A stretch of DNA of 64,000 nucleotides from Symbiodinium natans (lineage: Eukaryota > Sar > Dinophyceae > Suessiales > Symbiodiniaceae), in NCBI GenBank assembly GCA_905221605.1, contig CAJNDS010000042.1:110001-174000 (forward strand), read 5' to 3'. Below the pieces are notes generated by a model. It worked only from the letters and a program-made list of their open reading frames with translations, did no database searches and had not been told where the DNA came from. The position numbers were made by a program, and so were the translations under genes. Of the stretch, positions 11,398 through 24,353 are shown one piece after another. Position 1 is the first letter of the stretch. Every line of letters starts with the position of its first letter.

Positions 11398-14300
11398 CTA
11401 CGATATCCTTGCTATCGAGAGTTGAACTGAATGTTCGTGCGAAAGTGGGAGCCTAGACCGCCTGCTCACTTTGCTCGACTGAACCTTGAGCCAGGTGACA
11501 CTGCCCAAGCAATCGCTAGCACTACGGCCGACGAGGACGCGTACACTGCTGTCTCGACCCACGCAAAGAAAGTGAGAACCCGTATCAACTCTCGCTGAGC
11601 GGCAACTCCCGGCCGCGCACCGGGCATTCCTCAGAGAACGGGCGCACGGACCCGACGGCTTGCCTGGTCTCTGCTGTGAGGCACGGATAGATTTGGCGCG
11701 CCTCATGAGGCTGCTGCACCCGCCGTGCCCTGTCTTCGCCTGCGTTGCATTGCAAAAACAGTCTTCCCGAGTCCGACCACAACAGAACTCTCATGCCAAG
11801 CTCCTATAATAAGCCAGTAAACATCCAATAGTAAACATCCAACAACCACGTGCATGAAAAGCCCCAAAAGGATTCCCACCTGCAAGGTCTCAGTAGCGTC
11901 CTTCGGCAAGGCCTCCTTTCGGCGGTACCTCAGCAGATGCAGAAGAAAAATCTGCTAACAAGGCAATCAGAAGCAGCGGTTCCGGGCCTGAGGTTTGCGG
12001 GGAGCCTCTTGCCTTCCCTCCCCGACCCTTCGCGACATGGATCCGATTGGATCCGCATGGGCCCCCGGGCCAGGCGTGGGCCCGAACCAGCGCGATGGAA
12101 AAGCGGGACCTCGGAGGGCACCGGTGTCTCGCGCCCTTCACGCGCAGACGGGAGCACCCAAGCGCAGCCCAGGAGCCAGGGCTTTACTCTGAGGAGGCCG
12201 GCGATCAGGCCGACTCCTGCCTGACAGAGACAGAGCCAAGGTACCCCCCCCACTTGGAAAACTTCAACCAGGACACACCCCGTGCGCCCGACGCGTACAA
12301 GGTGACAGTAGCGGAAAAAAACGCTGCGAAAACGCTGCGAAAGAAGTGTCTGGGGCTTCGCAGGTGTGCGGAAGTTGGTTTCTGTCAATTAATGTTCCGG
12401 TAGAAGATGATGATTTAACAACATCGTCCTAAAGCCATCCTCGCTCCCGAATGGGCCTGCTGCGCCTTGCGAAAGAAGCTCCGCGACACGTCACGTCAAG
12501 ACAAAAAAAGACGAGGCGCAGATGCAGAGACGCACAGAACAGGACGGGACAGGGCCGGAAGGAACCACAAATTGGAGGGACTGGGGAATCATCCTCAAAC
12601 CTTCCTCAAGTCATCCGCAACCCTTTGCGGGGCCTCTCCGGGGTTGTCTGGGCTTGTGGCCGGGGCCCCTTTTGAACTTTCCGCACCTTTGCTGGGGTTT
12701 CAGCTTCGGGGCTCCAGCCACGGCCCGGAAGAGGCCCCACGGAAGAAAAGCCAGAGGGCGGCTCTCGTAAATCACCCCCCCCCCCCCGCCTCCCTCCCTC
12801 CCGCCCTCCCCCGGAACGAGAGAGGACCCTCCACCTTCAAAGTTCAAGGAGGCCCCGGAAAGGTGCTTCCGGGCCTCCCTGCCCGGAAAGCCAGAACTTT
12901 AGGAGTTTTTGGGATGATGACGAACATTTTTGGCTGAACAAACTCATATGATCAGGGGTCTGCTTCCACTCTCGGATCCTGGACCCTAGACTTTAAACTC
13001 TTTTGCCCCTGATCATCCCCGAACCCCCCTGCGCACCGTGGAGATGAACACGGGGATCTTGTAGCGCGCAGCGAGGATCTTTCGGCGGAGGTCGCGATCG
13101 TCTCGGCCCTGCAGGATGAATTAGGGCGCAGAAAGATGCACAAAGCATGCAAATACCACGAAGCTCGAGTTTTCGTGCTCTGGGCCTGGCAGTGTCACTG
13201 CAATGAACTACGGCTACTTACGGGCTGAGGCGGCAAGATCACAATTCGGGCAAGCTTGACCAGCTGCGGTGCCGAACAAGAATTGCAACGACTGTTGCAG
13301 TACCGCCGGCCGTGCCTTAAACGGTTTGCGCCCGCACATCATGATGTATAGGATGACCCCGCAGCTCCAAAGATCGGAGGCGTACGGGACCTCACTGAGG
13401 TGGGCGAAGGGCAGGGCGAGCTCTCACCCAAGATCTAAGATCCTCAACGGCGACCCGTGCGGAAAGCTCTGCCCTGTGACGGAAGCTGCAATCCGGTGCC
13501 AGCTGGGGGCGCCGCACACCTTCTGCCTCGGAAAACCACACAGCAGACAGCAGCACACAACAGCACACAACAGCACAACCCGAACGGCTGCTCTCCAGAA
13601 TGTCAACATCCGCCAGTAGAGCTCCACAACGAAGTCGAAAGACAACGGTTAGCATCACCGTTGCCACTCGCTCAGGTTTTGGGGAAGGCCCTTCTCATCA
13701 AAGCTGAAACCCCGCCGCGCCTTGTAGAACCTCTGGGGCCGCGTACTCCGGGGACCCAGACGTCGTTGTGATCCGCGTTTCCCTGCAGCTCCGGGAAGGT
13801 GGCTTGGGCTTGTAGTTGTGCGTTCCAGGGTGCGTGGTGTGGGTATCGTGCAGGCTTGGCAACTTGAGTCAATGGCAAGCGCCCAGAGTGCCCAGTGTGC
13901 GCCAGAGTCCTCTAGAGACTCTAGAACTTATGATCGAAGTGTTGGGAAGCGCCACTGGCTTTGGCGGGCCCAAGGCTCCCCAGCCACTGGGTGCCCGGGC
14001 CAAGGCTTGAGTGCTGTGCTCAGGCCGAAATCCGCGATCATCACGTTCCTCTGCTCGTCCAGGAGGAGGTTCTCGAGCCTGTGCCGTTTCTTACGGCCCG
14101 GGCTTGCCGTGACCCGGTGGGCCTACGAGACCTATTAGGAAAATCGTTTGGGAAGTTCAGGTCTTCCGGGCAGGATCCCATGTCGGTCCCGTGAACGGTA
14201 GACCAGCATTCCGTCTACCTGTGAAGCGCTGTCCCGGCCCGTGCTTCTCCCATTGTCATGCCCTGCTGGAGGTCGGCCGTGCGCGCTCGTCTCGTGTGTC

Positions 14301-16852
14301 AAAACAGCCCCTACCCCACCCCACATTCCCCACTGTCCACCAACCGAGCGAGCGAAAACTTGAAAGAGCCGTGGCTGCTCTCAAGCTCAAGAGGAGAGCA
14401 GGCCGACACCAACGTTGCAGGAGCATATGGAATCACATGAATCGGCATTAATGGCATGGGCCCGTGCAGATGATGGGATCCTGTTGGAAGTGGGCGGCAA
14501 CCAGAGATCCAAAAGACAATGCGACATCACAAGCAGTCTTGAGGCTCCGAGTGCACTGCTTGAGGTCTCCGTGCACGACGTTCGCGGCGTGAACCTTGCA
14601 ACGTGAACTCTTCTCAGGAGACCTTCAGTACCCAATGCTCATAATAAAAAACCGGTCTTGTCTGACGCTCCTCCCACGCATCTCTTGTACAATGCAACTG
14701 CTCCCAGCCCACAATGTATAACCCAAACTGCTGCAGAACGAAATGCAGAACCGAAAGACGATCCCACAATGTAGCCGCGCACATGGCAAGGGCCTCTGCG
14801 AGGCCGGCAATGATTTGCCGGAAGAGGCGGCGGGCCTGCCGCAAGTCGCGATTTTTGTTGTTGGAAGAAAGGCTCTCTACTTCAAAATGAGCGCCCGAGA
14901 TGTTCTCTGGAGCGGGGCGCGAAGTCTAGAGGGATGCTCACAGAGGGAGCGGGGTGCCTCATCGGTGTGAAGACTGAAGACTACCACTGTGCCAAGTTTT
15001 TGTTGCGCACCTCTGGCTCGTCGAGGCGCCGCTGCTTGTGGACATATTCAAAGAGGTCCCCACCGCGCGCGTACCTGACAAGAGGAGCGCCAACGGATCA
15101 GACACGAAATCCAAAAGTTCCGGAACCTTGCGGAAAGCTGCAACCATGCAGGGTTACGCAGGGTTCTCAGAGAAGCTTGACCGGCGAGGCACTGCATGAT
15201 GACAAACGTTCGACAGCGCGTCGAAATCGTCTCGTGCATCTTGACCTGATCCATGACACTGGCAGTGTCGATGAGGAGACCCCACTACAATCTTTATGGA
15301 GCATGTGACAGCATTCATGTCAAAGTCCTTCAAAAAGATGCAACTCCTTCTCATTTGCGTTTACCTTCCTCTACTACCTTACAGAATCACAGAAATCTCG
15401 CGTGGATCCAGAGCAGTGTGTGTGGCACAGCTCAAACCGAACAATGTCCACGCGAGCGTGCGTGCCTGCGTGCCTGAAAGCCTGCGTGCCTGCCTGCGTG
15501 TGTGCCGTTTCTGAAGCATCTGACATGTCTCGAAGCAAGGCAACTTCTTCGCCTTAATCCGCATGAAGCTCGCTGTGTGATAAGGCTCCGAAACGCAAAG
15601 GTTGCACTCTGCCAAGGTGCCCCACGTCTGCATCAATGAATACAAATATGTGTATGTACACAAAATACCATAAATACCATGTACATACAACTGAGGACGT
15701 CTGTGCTTCGCAACCTGCGACGAGTCAGGCGCTAAGCCAATGACAGCCCATGAGGGCACATAGCTTTCAACGCCTTCTCTTTCAAAGGCCTGCTTAGCAT
15801 GTCAACCCAAGCCAACCCTGAAGAGAGGAGCTCCAAGAGAAGCCCCACCCACGAATGGAACTCAAAAACATCGAAGGCTCAACATCGAAAAGCGACCACC
15901 CTCATCGCCTCATCGCATCATGGCGCATCCCTCAACATTCCAAGAGATTAAAAGAACATACAAGAACACACAACCACACAACCACACAACCACACAACCA
16001 CACAACCACACAACCACACAACCACACAACCACACAACCACGCAGCACCACAGCACAACAGCACAACAGCACAACAGCAAAAACAGCAAAAACAGCAAAC
16101 ACAGCAAAAAAAAACGCAAAAAACGCAAAAACAGCAAAAACAACACAACAGCACAACAGCAAAACAGCACAACAGCACAACCGCACAACAGCAACAACAG
16201 CACAACAGCACAACCGCACAACCACACAACAGCACAACAGCAACAACAGCAACAACAGCACAACAGCACAACAGCACAACAGCACAACAGCAAAACAGCA
16301 CAACAGCACAACAACACAACAACACAACAACACAACAACAACATGCGACAGGCATCAACAACCCAGGCCCTGGAAAGTCCACTCCCAGGATTCCCAGGGC
16401 TGCGGCTATGTGAGGGTGCCAGAAGCGCTTCAAAATCTGCGCCTGTCAGAGAAGCACACCGGGTCAGGCATTAGAAAATTAGAAAAGGGACTGCCATCGG
16501 CCATCGCATGAACTCACCGCGGCGGTCGGCTTGCCTCGCAGTCCACTCTTCCCCCCGGTCTTGCCTCGTCTCGCACCTTCTTCGCATCGCGCCATGACCG
16601 GTTGTGAAAGATCTGGGCGGCGGATCCAGAAAGGCTAAGGGCAACGATACGGCTTTTGTGCAGGCCATACATGAGATTATCATCCTGAGAAGCATCGCGT
16701 GAGAATGCTTCCCATCTCTGCCCATGCACGCCTATACGTTTCGATACCTTCACCGAGGCCCCAGCTTTCACAGCCACAGTCTCATCTGTCGAGATGCAGG
16801 TTGCCAGTTTGACCTTTCCGGGATTTCCGGGCTTCGACCATGCAAGACGCAT
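11398..16852 (-). CDS. K1: SNF1/AMPK-like (CAMKL) Ser/Thr protein kinase, 14+ exons
   Basis: The joined exons give one open kinase domain of about 259 residues. Exons on the minus strand: 16,766-16,852 (starts MRLAWSKPG; GKVKLA loop, VAVK lysine), 16,565-16,612 (ends VRDE, likely the helix-C Glu), 16,404-16,436 (ILKRFWHPHIA), 15,193-15,245 (VKMHETISTR), 15,011-15,074 (GGDLFEYV), 14,794-14,835 (ARRLFRQIIAGLAE), 14,560-14,594 (VVHGDLK), 14,007-14,078 (LENLLLD, ADFGLS), 13,719-13,782 (SGSPEYAAPE), 13,316-13,390 (DLWSCGVILY), 13,037-13,108 (DLRRKILAARYKIP), 12,177-12,220 (GLIAGLLRVKP), 12,071-12,109 (SRFSIALVRAHAW), 11,880-11,928 (EALPKDATETLQ). Possible tail exons are 11,702-11,739 and from 11,629 to a stop at 11,398. 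Most donors are GC. The usual HRD Arg is Gly (HGD). Length and motifs fit the SNF1/AMPK catalytic domain; substrate is unknown. Confidence 0.75.
15966..16343. repeat. ACAACCAC / ACAACAGC microsatellite in intron 3 of K1
   Basis: About 380 bases built first from ACAACCAC units and then from AACAGC, AACAGCAC and AACAAC units, nearly free of G on the plus strand. It lies between kinase exons 3 and 4. The equivalent introns of K2 and K3 hold only a few related AACAACAT units. Confidence 0.95.
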
Positions 16853-17892
16853 GAAAACACAATCCTTAGCCCTTAGCGGCTAACACCTGACATGCTTTGT
16901 TTAACAGCACACTGGAGACCTGTTTGCCAGCAACCTGCCCGCAGGCCTACGCCAGACCCGCAATTAGAGCGCCCGGCAATTCCCAAAACAACCACAATCC
17001 TATTCAGCTTTGAGCAGGCCCCTGAGCCGTGACATTGATCCCGCCTCCCCCACCCCCCCCCCCCTTCCCCGCCGCGCCTTTGCAAACGAGCCTTCGCCGA
17101 TCGTGGCCCCTGTTCAGCTGCAGGTAAGGCCAGGACATGACGCTGGGCTTGGCAAGCCCATGAAGCAGCAAAGGCCCCCGCCTAAGGTGTAGTCTCTGAG
17201 AGCAGCTGCCTGCGATGCAAAAAATGAAGCCCTGCCCCCCCCCCCCGCCCCCGCTCAACATGAAAAGAAGGTTTTGGGTCATTGGTCACTACGCGGGGCG
17301 GGGGGAACGGTTTCGCCGACAGAGGGGGGGGGGGGGGGGGGGGGCGGGGGCGCTTAACATACTTTAAAGGTGTAAGGGTGTAAAGCGGCAGAGGCGAACC
17401 TCACTGTAATGGAGACTGCAACTGCTGACCCAGGGCCCAGGACATAAGAAAGCGCTTCTTTGAGGCTCCTTGCGACGAAACCCCAGCTCGTTGCTTCAGT
17501 TGTGTTGGTATTCTTTGTGTGCTTTCTGCTGCTCCTTGTGACTGGTGTGCTCATGCGTTCTCCACCTTCGCTTCATGTCGTCCTTGATGTCACAACGCTT
17601 ACGTTGAGCTTCGATTCCGCAGTCGTGTAGACTTGTGACTGACCAACACTCCATACTGCGGCGAGCAAGCGATCCGCATCGAAAGGAAACGGCAATGGAA
17701 AGGAAGATGGACACGAAGGATCGAAATGGAGCCTGGCCCTGAAATTGAAAGCATCAGAAGCGGAATGCCACTCGCATCACTGTGGGGTGGGGAGGTCCGC
17801 CTGGGTTGAAGCCGCAAGCCGAATTTCAAAATGAGCCCCACCTAAACCCATGACCCATGCAGCCTATGGCAACCGCCCCGGCACGCATGTTC

Positions 17893-20877
17893 TTCTTGCA
17901 TGGCCTGCGGATCTTGGCCTAGACCGACGAGCATCATCTGCTCCAGCTGCTCAAAGGTCTCAGACAATGCTTCTGGGACTCCGTTTCGAACACGTTCAAG
18001 GGCTTGCTAGCAGCAGCTGCCGGCACGCTTTGGGGGGGGACCCTTGGGGGACTTTGGGCTTTGAAGGGTTTGGGGTGGGAAGGGGCTGCGCTCTCGACGT
18101 TCAGCCGGGTTCCAGCTGAGGTTGGCGCCGAGGAGCGGACGCCTGCAGAAAGGCCACGGTGACCGTTACTCAGCCCCTTTTTAAGGGATGGACACAACAT
18201 CACACGTGTTTCGCACAGCAGGGCGGCTTCAGGGTTGGCGGCTGCAAGCGCGACGCATCCGGAGGCAAAGGCAGACTGAAAGCACTGAGAGAGGGTATCT
18301 CTGGGGGAGTTGCACAAGCCTCTCGCACATGCTTTACATTCTTTAAACCTTTTGAACCCTTAACCCTGAGACCCGGCACCTAGCAGAACTTGCAGCCGGT
18401 TCTCGAAGGCCAACTTCCAGGCCCCGACGTCCTCCGTGGAGGGTCAGGGCGGAAGGGATCTCTTCGGGGGTGCGCGTTGGCAAACGGGGCTGAGAAGAAT
18501 GAAGACGGGAAAGAGTTCGAGGCCCTGAGGCGTTGCGGGGTTCCGGCGTGGAGGGTCTACAAGTCTGCATCCTGAATAGGGGACCTACAGTGGCACCGCC
18601 CTGGGCTGTTGGCGGGCTGTGCGTCCAGGGGATTCAGGGTGTACGGCGCCTGATTAGCCGAAGCTCTTGAAGTCACACCAAGGATCATCACCCATCCTCC
18701 GCCCTTCTTCCTGTGCTGCCCTCTCTGGGTACTGCTTGGGGCGTGGGCCCTGGCTCGAGTGAGATGCCAGCTCGAAATCTGAGCTCATCCCATCCTCCTG
18801 TTACGTCTAATAAGATCGAAAGTCCCCAAAACTCAAAAAGTTTTAAGCCCCCCTCCCCCAAAAACACGCAGAAGACCTCACCCAAAACAAAAATGGAAGG
18901 CTGCAGGCCGGCCTTCCGAGGTTTAGAGGCGACGTTCAGAGCGGCAACCTAGACAGCGGAGCCACAACCCGGGGGGGGGGGGGGGCCTTCCGGGCGCTCT
19001 CCGGGCGCTCTCCAATAGGCTTGGGAGGGTTGGAGGCGCGCGAGGATTGGTCCCAGACTTGGGTGTGTGGGCCATGGGACTCCTGCTTTGGTCCAAGGCC
19101 TGACATGGCCCCGAAGCCCATTTCAGCAGCTTCAAGCGCTTAGGTGTTTTCGAAGGTCTGGGGTTGACAGCCTCTTGCGGCCCTACGCGTTCATGGCTTC
19201 GAGCTTTTGGGCATGCTTAGGGCTCAGGGTGGCCCAGAGCTGCAATCGAATCCGATGGCCCTGCTCCACCAGTTGGGACTACAGTGTGCACCGGTTACGC
19301 AGGGTGCCTTTTGGGCTCGGGCGGGCTGAGGCTGCAGGGACAACCAAACACGAAGCGCGCACATGTCTACATGGTGAGCCTCACGACGAAGGCGCTCGCC
19401 TCTAGCTATCTTGACGCAGGAGCGCCCGCTGTATTGGAACCAGGATCAGCAGACGACCCGAATCACCCGCCAAGTGGATGCGTGGCGCTGAGCCCCAACA
19501 CTAAACTCCTAAACCCCATGTACCGCAGCGGGGCGCGCCAGGATCGGTTTCCAGTTGCTCTTGGTCATCTGCAGCCCTGGATTCCTGGCTCAAAAAGCAG
19601 AGCTGTCGAAACCGACAAGACAAAGCCTCAACGCTGGACCCTTGCAAGGCCCTGAGCCTCCCAAAGCCAGAAGCTCAACCCTCTAACTCCCCAAAAACCT
19701 CGACACCAAGTTCCGGCCGCCCGAGCAGCTCTAGGCCTCTAAGGGCTCGAAGGGCTTCGGGGATTTAGGGGGTTTGGGCTGTCAGGCCTGCGAGATGTAC
19801 TCGGTCTTTCGACGCTGAAGTGAGAGATTGAGCCGCCACAAGTCCGGAAGCAAAAGGTCAGCAGCCTACACTTTGTTGACAAGGGTGCTAGCGCAGCCGG
19901 GCGATGAGCCTTTGGGCTGCATGGCCGCCTTCAGATAATTTTCTGAACGCCCCCCAAGCAGAAACGTGGCAGCTCGGACCGCGTCAGCAGCGCGTCGACG
20001 TTCTCCATGGCGGAATCACAGATCTGTCGCAGGCTGAAGTGGGGAAAGCACTTTGGACTTTCCACGGACCTATCTTCGCTGGGTGCCCCTAAACCCTGAG
20101 AGCAGCGCTCAGCTCTGGAACTGAACGCGCGGGAGAAGAACAGAACTCATAGACCCGAAAAAGGGGGTAGTAGTTCTTGAATTTCTTTCAGCGCCCCATT
20201 TTGACACAGAAAACAACCTGATCCGGCCTCCGTTTTGTAGTCGGTCAGGGGCAGCACCTGTGTCAGCCTTGAAGTCAGGATCTCGGGGGGCTCAGGGCGG
20301 GCGTTGCTCAGGGCGGGTGCAGGCTTTCGCTTTCAAGCTAAGATGAGGGGCCGGGCAAGGCTACCCCCCCCCCCCCAAACTTCCGCCCGAAATCTTATTC
20401 TCAAGAGCTTCCAGGGAGCAGCTGGCTGACCTCGTCTCCCAGGGCCTGCCAGGACATAACTTGATGGGGGTGGAACCCTCACCCCCTAAAGCCCAACCCC
20501 CGAAGCAGCTGCTGAGTGGCGCCCCTTGGGCCCGTTGCCTGAAGTCCATCCGGGACTTCAAGCCCCGACATCCCCCAACCCTGCAAAGTTGTACATTCCC
20601 AGATCCCAGATTGCCAGAAGAGGCCCTCCCAGCTCAAGGCCCCCAAGACCGAACACCGCTGACGTCCAAGCCAGATACAGCAAAATCGGCACCAAAACAT
20701 CCCCAACACATCCCAGCACCAACACACACACACACACTCTCTCTCTCTCTCTCTCACTCACTCACTCACCCACTCACCCACTCACTCACTCACTCACTCA
20801 CTGACTCACTGACTCACTGACTCACTGACTCACTGACTTACTGACTCACTGACTCACTGACTCACTGACTCACTGAC

Positions 20878-20915
<38 letters not shown>

Positions 20916-21126
20916 CGCATGCCCTCCCCCCCCCCCCAAGGAGGAGGCCGCCCCGAAGGGCGCGCAACGTCCCAAGATCCGCTGGAGACGGCTCAGTGGT
21001 ATGCTGTGGTTTGAGGGTCTCTCTCTCTCTCTCTCTCTATGCAAGGCATCCCCGAAAGGGAGCCGCCCCTCCCTCTCTCTCTTCTTCTTCCTTCTTTCTT
21101 TTTTTCTTCCTCCCTCCCTCCCTCCC

Positions 21127-21157
<31 letters not shown>

Positions 21158-21566
21158 GTCTTTGGGGCATGGAGGGGAACCCCCCGCGCGATTGCGCGCC
21201 CCGATCCTGCTTCATCGCTGCACCTCTACATCTGCACCCACTTGCGGCTCATTGGCCGTGCAGCGTCACAGGAGCAGGGCCTGTTTAGCCCCCGCTCCGC
21301 CTTTCACAGCCAGCTTACGTTATCGGCCCCTCAAGCAGGCCACTGCTAGGGCACATCGACCCCCCAACCGGGCCCCTCGAAGTGCAACCCCCTAGCAAAG
21401 ACAACGGCCCCCAGCACGAATATCGACCCCCAACCATTAACCCTCACGGAAAAGAGCTGCCCCCCCCCCTCACAGCCCCCTAATCGACCCCTCCCCTCAA
21501 CGGAACCAAGAACCGAGAACCTCAGACAACCTCCCGAAGGCAACCTCCCACCCCCGACTGGTTCCA

Positions 21567-21633
<67 letters not shown>

Positions 21634-23351
21634 CATTCACACCTTTTGCACCTGCCTGCGGTTTCCTCCGAAACCGCTTCAGAAGGCGATTCATGGAGAA
21701 CTTCCTGGATCGTCGCGGGCTTCGGGCTGAGGAGAGTGCAGGGCTTCAATGAGGGCCCGGGGCAATCGCGGCTCAGGAGTTCAAAGCCTTAAGTGGCGTT
21801 TACGGAGTCTACAGGCCTTCGGACTGGTCCTCCGAAAAAGGGTTCAGGACAGCGGGGCCTTTGAGGCTTCAAACTTCGAGGGTACACAAATGGTACGATG
21901 GGCCAGCGGCCAACCACTTGAGAGTGGCTTTTGAAGCAGAGCTCGGATGTTCTTCTGGGATCGAAGGAATTCGATACGGAACGGACCCACAACCCAAAAC
22001 GATGCCTCCTTCCCCCTCCCAAGCCCTGAAATGTCCTGCACACACTTTCCCCCCGAACCTCCCCAAACCCTGCTGCCGTGCGCCTGCTGCAATTGATCAA
22101 GAGATCCTCCCCAAGCGTCTCGGGATATCTCGGGTTGAGGGGTGCTTTCGCGTGACCCACCTACCCTGACATGAATGGCTGTTGCAAGCAGCTCACTTGA
22201 CAAAAGAGTGAGGATTTAATGGCCGATTTTCCGCAACACCTCAGGACCCTGTCTCGGCTTACAGTACAGTCCTGGCCTCTACACTCAAAACCCCTTGAGC
22301 CCGGAAGCCTACTCATACAGCAACCCCGCACCATGGAAAACGCGCGGAGCCCCAAACCCCTATATACCTTCAAGCGCGCATCCCGAAACGGTTCAAGGAG
22401 GGGGTTCAAGAAGGGGAGGGGGGGCCCAGGCCTCGTCGAAGTCTGTTTGCGCGAAAAGGCCTTTGGCTGGGGTCACCGCGCAGACTCCCCCGACCCCCCC
22501 ACCCCTGCCACATGGAATAAAGCCCCTTTGCGCTGAGCATTCAGGAGATCTGGCAGAAGACCGAAACACCCCGCTTGGAGAGGCTCAGAGGCCCGGTCCG
22601 CCACCTGCCGTTCCCACCAGGCCGAGCGGCCTCGATTTTGGGCGAGTTTGGGGAGGCTCCAAACTGTGCGTTGGGGTTTCGGGCAGTTCGGGGGGCGCTC
22701 TAGCAAGGAAGAAGGCCAAAGGCTCTGATCCTGTCAGCCAAGGTCGGCGCCCCTGCCACGACTCACCCTGGCCGCATTCGGGTTAGTAGGAGGGGGGTGG
22801 GGGGGGGCGGCATCTGAAACCTTGGTCCAGCTCGGCGTATGGGGCTTGGGGTCCCGCGCACGTACTTGTGGTGCCGAGGGCGTGAGGTCCGGAGAGCTGT
22901 ACACAGTTCAAAAGCGAATCGGCGAAGCTCCGCCGAGATGAAAGCCCATCTTGGTGCGTGGAGTCCCTAATCGCCCAAAGGCCCCTCTAAGCCACTATCC
23001 GCCCGGGCAAAGAAAATCGGGTGTAGCCATAGGGCTGCTTGGGGCTTCGGGGTGCTTATCAGGTTTAGGGTTTAGGGTTTAGGGCTAGGGTCCAGCATGG
23101 CAGCAACTTCGCTGCCTGGTCCACGCGGTTGCAAATATTCTGGACAGCACCTGCTGCATCGCATGCATCGCTCTGAACGCCTAAATTTTACACCCGCAGA
23201 CTCGCAAATCTCTCGCCTATAGGGCTTGGGGCTTGGGGTGTAGGCCCACCAGAAGAACGATGCCCTTAGCTCAAGAAGATTCTGGAAGCATGCAAGCAGA
23301 ACTGCAGAACCCTCTCCAGCAAGAGCCTTCAGCTCAGGCACGCAACAGCAT

Positions 23352-23397
<46 letters not shown>

Positions 23398-24353
23398 CGT
23401 CAGAGACAACAGTTAAAAATGACACCGACATCCGACCCCCCTGACCCGAGTGCGGGAAGCCTGCATCCAACATTCCACAACGAAAACAAAGCAAAACTCC
23501 CAAGCCAAAGCTGGAATAACCCGGCATCTGTGAAGTTGACCCATGCATTTGCCCACCGCAGTACGAGTACTCAAGATTCCCAAACCCAGCCGTGAACGAT
23601 CAGACATGTCCTATTCATCCCCGGAATCCGCGTGACTTCGGCTTCGGGGAAATTCGGGGCGCTGCTGCTTCGGCCTGCGACAAGAGCATCCTGGGGAGGC
23701 TCCTGTGCTTTTGTGGCTTGCTGTCGTTCTTGACAGCAGGCGCCTAGCATACGCTCCTACGGCCCAAAGACTGCTACAGCGGCAGCTCTTCCAGAATAGA
23801 AACCGCAGGCGACAAACTATTGGTCAATACAGTCTTGCGGGTAGAGTCAGAGAGGTGTGAGGGCCAATATCCCTAGCAACACAGTTAGCTGGCAATAGCA
23901 TGCTGTAGTGCAGTCAAGCCCAGCACATCGCAACTGAACGAAGAAAACACGGGTTTGCAAAAGAATGCTGATACAAATGTCCCCAGGCAAGCGCTGCTTC
24001 TGCAAGCCCTTAAACCCTAAGCTACCCAAAAGTGAGCAGCAGCTACTCAAAACTGCTCGAACCAGCATAGCCAGCTGACTCTTACTTGCGCCATGTGACA
24101 AGCAGCAGCCAGTCTGATGCTGCTCGTATGGGCCGAGCTACGCCTATACCTCAAACCTGCCACATTGGCAGCGTGCACACTGGCAACTCAAGATAGAGAA
24201 CGACCCGCCTGCCAACGTCAATCCCAAACCCACTCAGAATTCAACATTCAACCCCCTGAGACCCAGAACGTAGACGCAAAACCCCCCGCTCCGAGGAGTC
24301 TGGGGCAGCTGTCGCCGCACGGCGATCGGCGCGTCGCCGGCGCATTCGTTGGA
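17893..24353 (-). CDS. Uncharacterised multi-exon gene of block A, copy 2
   Basis: Same exon-like segments as in A1, almost unchanged: 24,279-24,353, 23,099-23,160, 22,432-22,460, about 21,648-21,700, 20,218-20,257, 19,958-20,023, 18,390-18,440 and 17,893-17,975. The 21.65-21.70 kb segment reads EVLHESPSEAVSEETA, one residue different from A1 and the same as A3 at that site (Val for Leu-side Ala). Because A1 and A2 are so similar, this copy adds little evidence of selection. Function unknown. Confidence 0.35.
20723..21631. repeat. CA, ACTG and CT microsatellite region with internal non-repeat segment (A2)
   Basis: Simple repeats at 20,723-20,913, 21,113-21,165 and 21,572-21,631 surround about 400 bases of complex sequence absent from A1. 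A3 has a short relative of that segment near 44,616-44,670 (GGGGCGTAGGGGCGAACCCC), so A1 has probably lost it by slippage. Confidence 0.85.
23062..23093 (+). repeat. Short interstitial telomere-like repeat (A2)
   Basis: TTTAGGG run equivalent to the one at 5,881 in A1. Confidence 0.85.

Noticed and set aside
15855-16511. Long Thr/Gln/His-rich and Cys/Val-rich frames on both strands
   Set aside because: They are translations of the ACAACCAC/ACAACAGC microsatellite lying in kinase intron 3.
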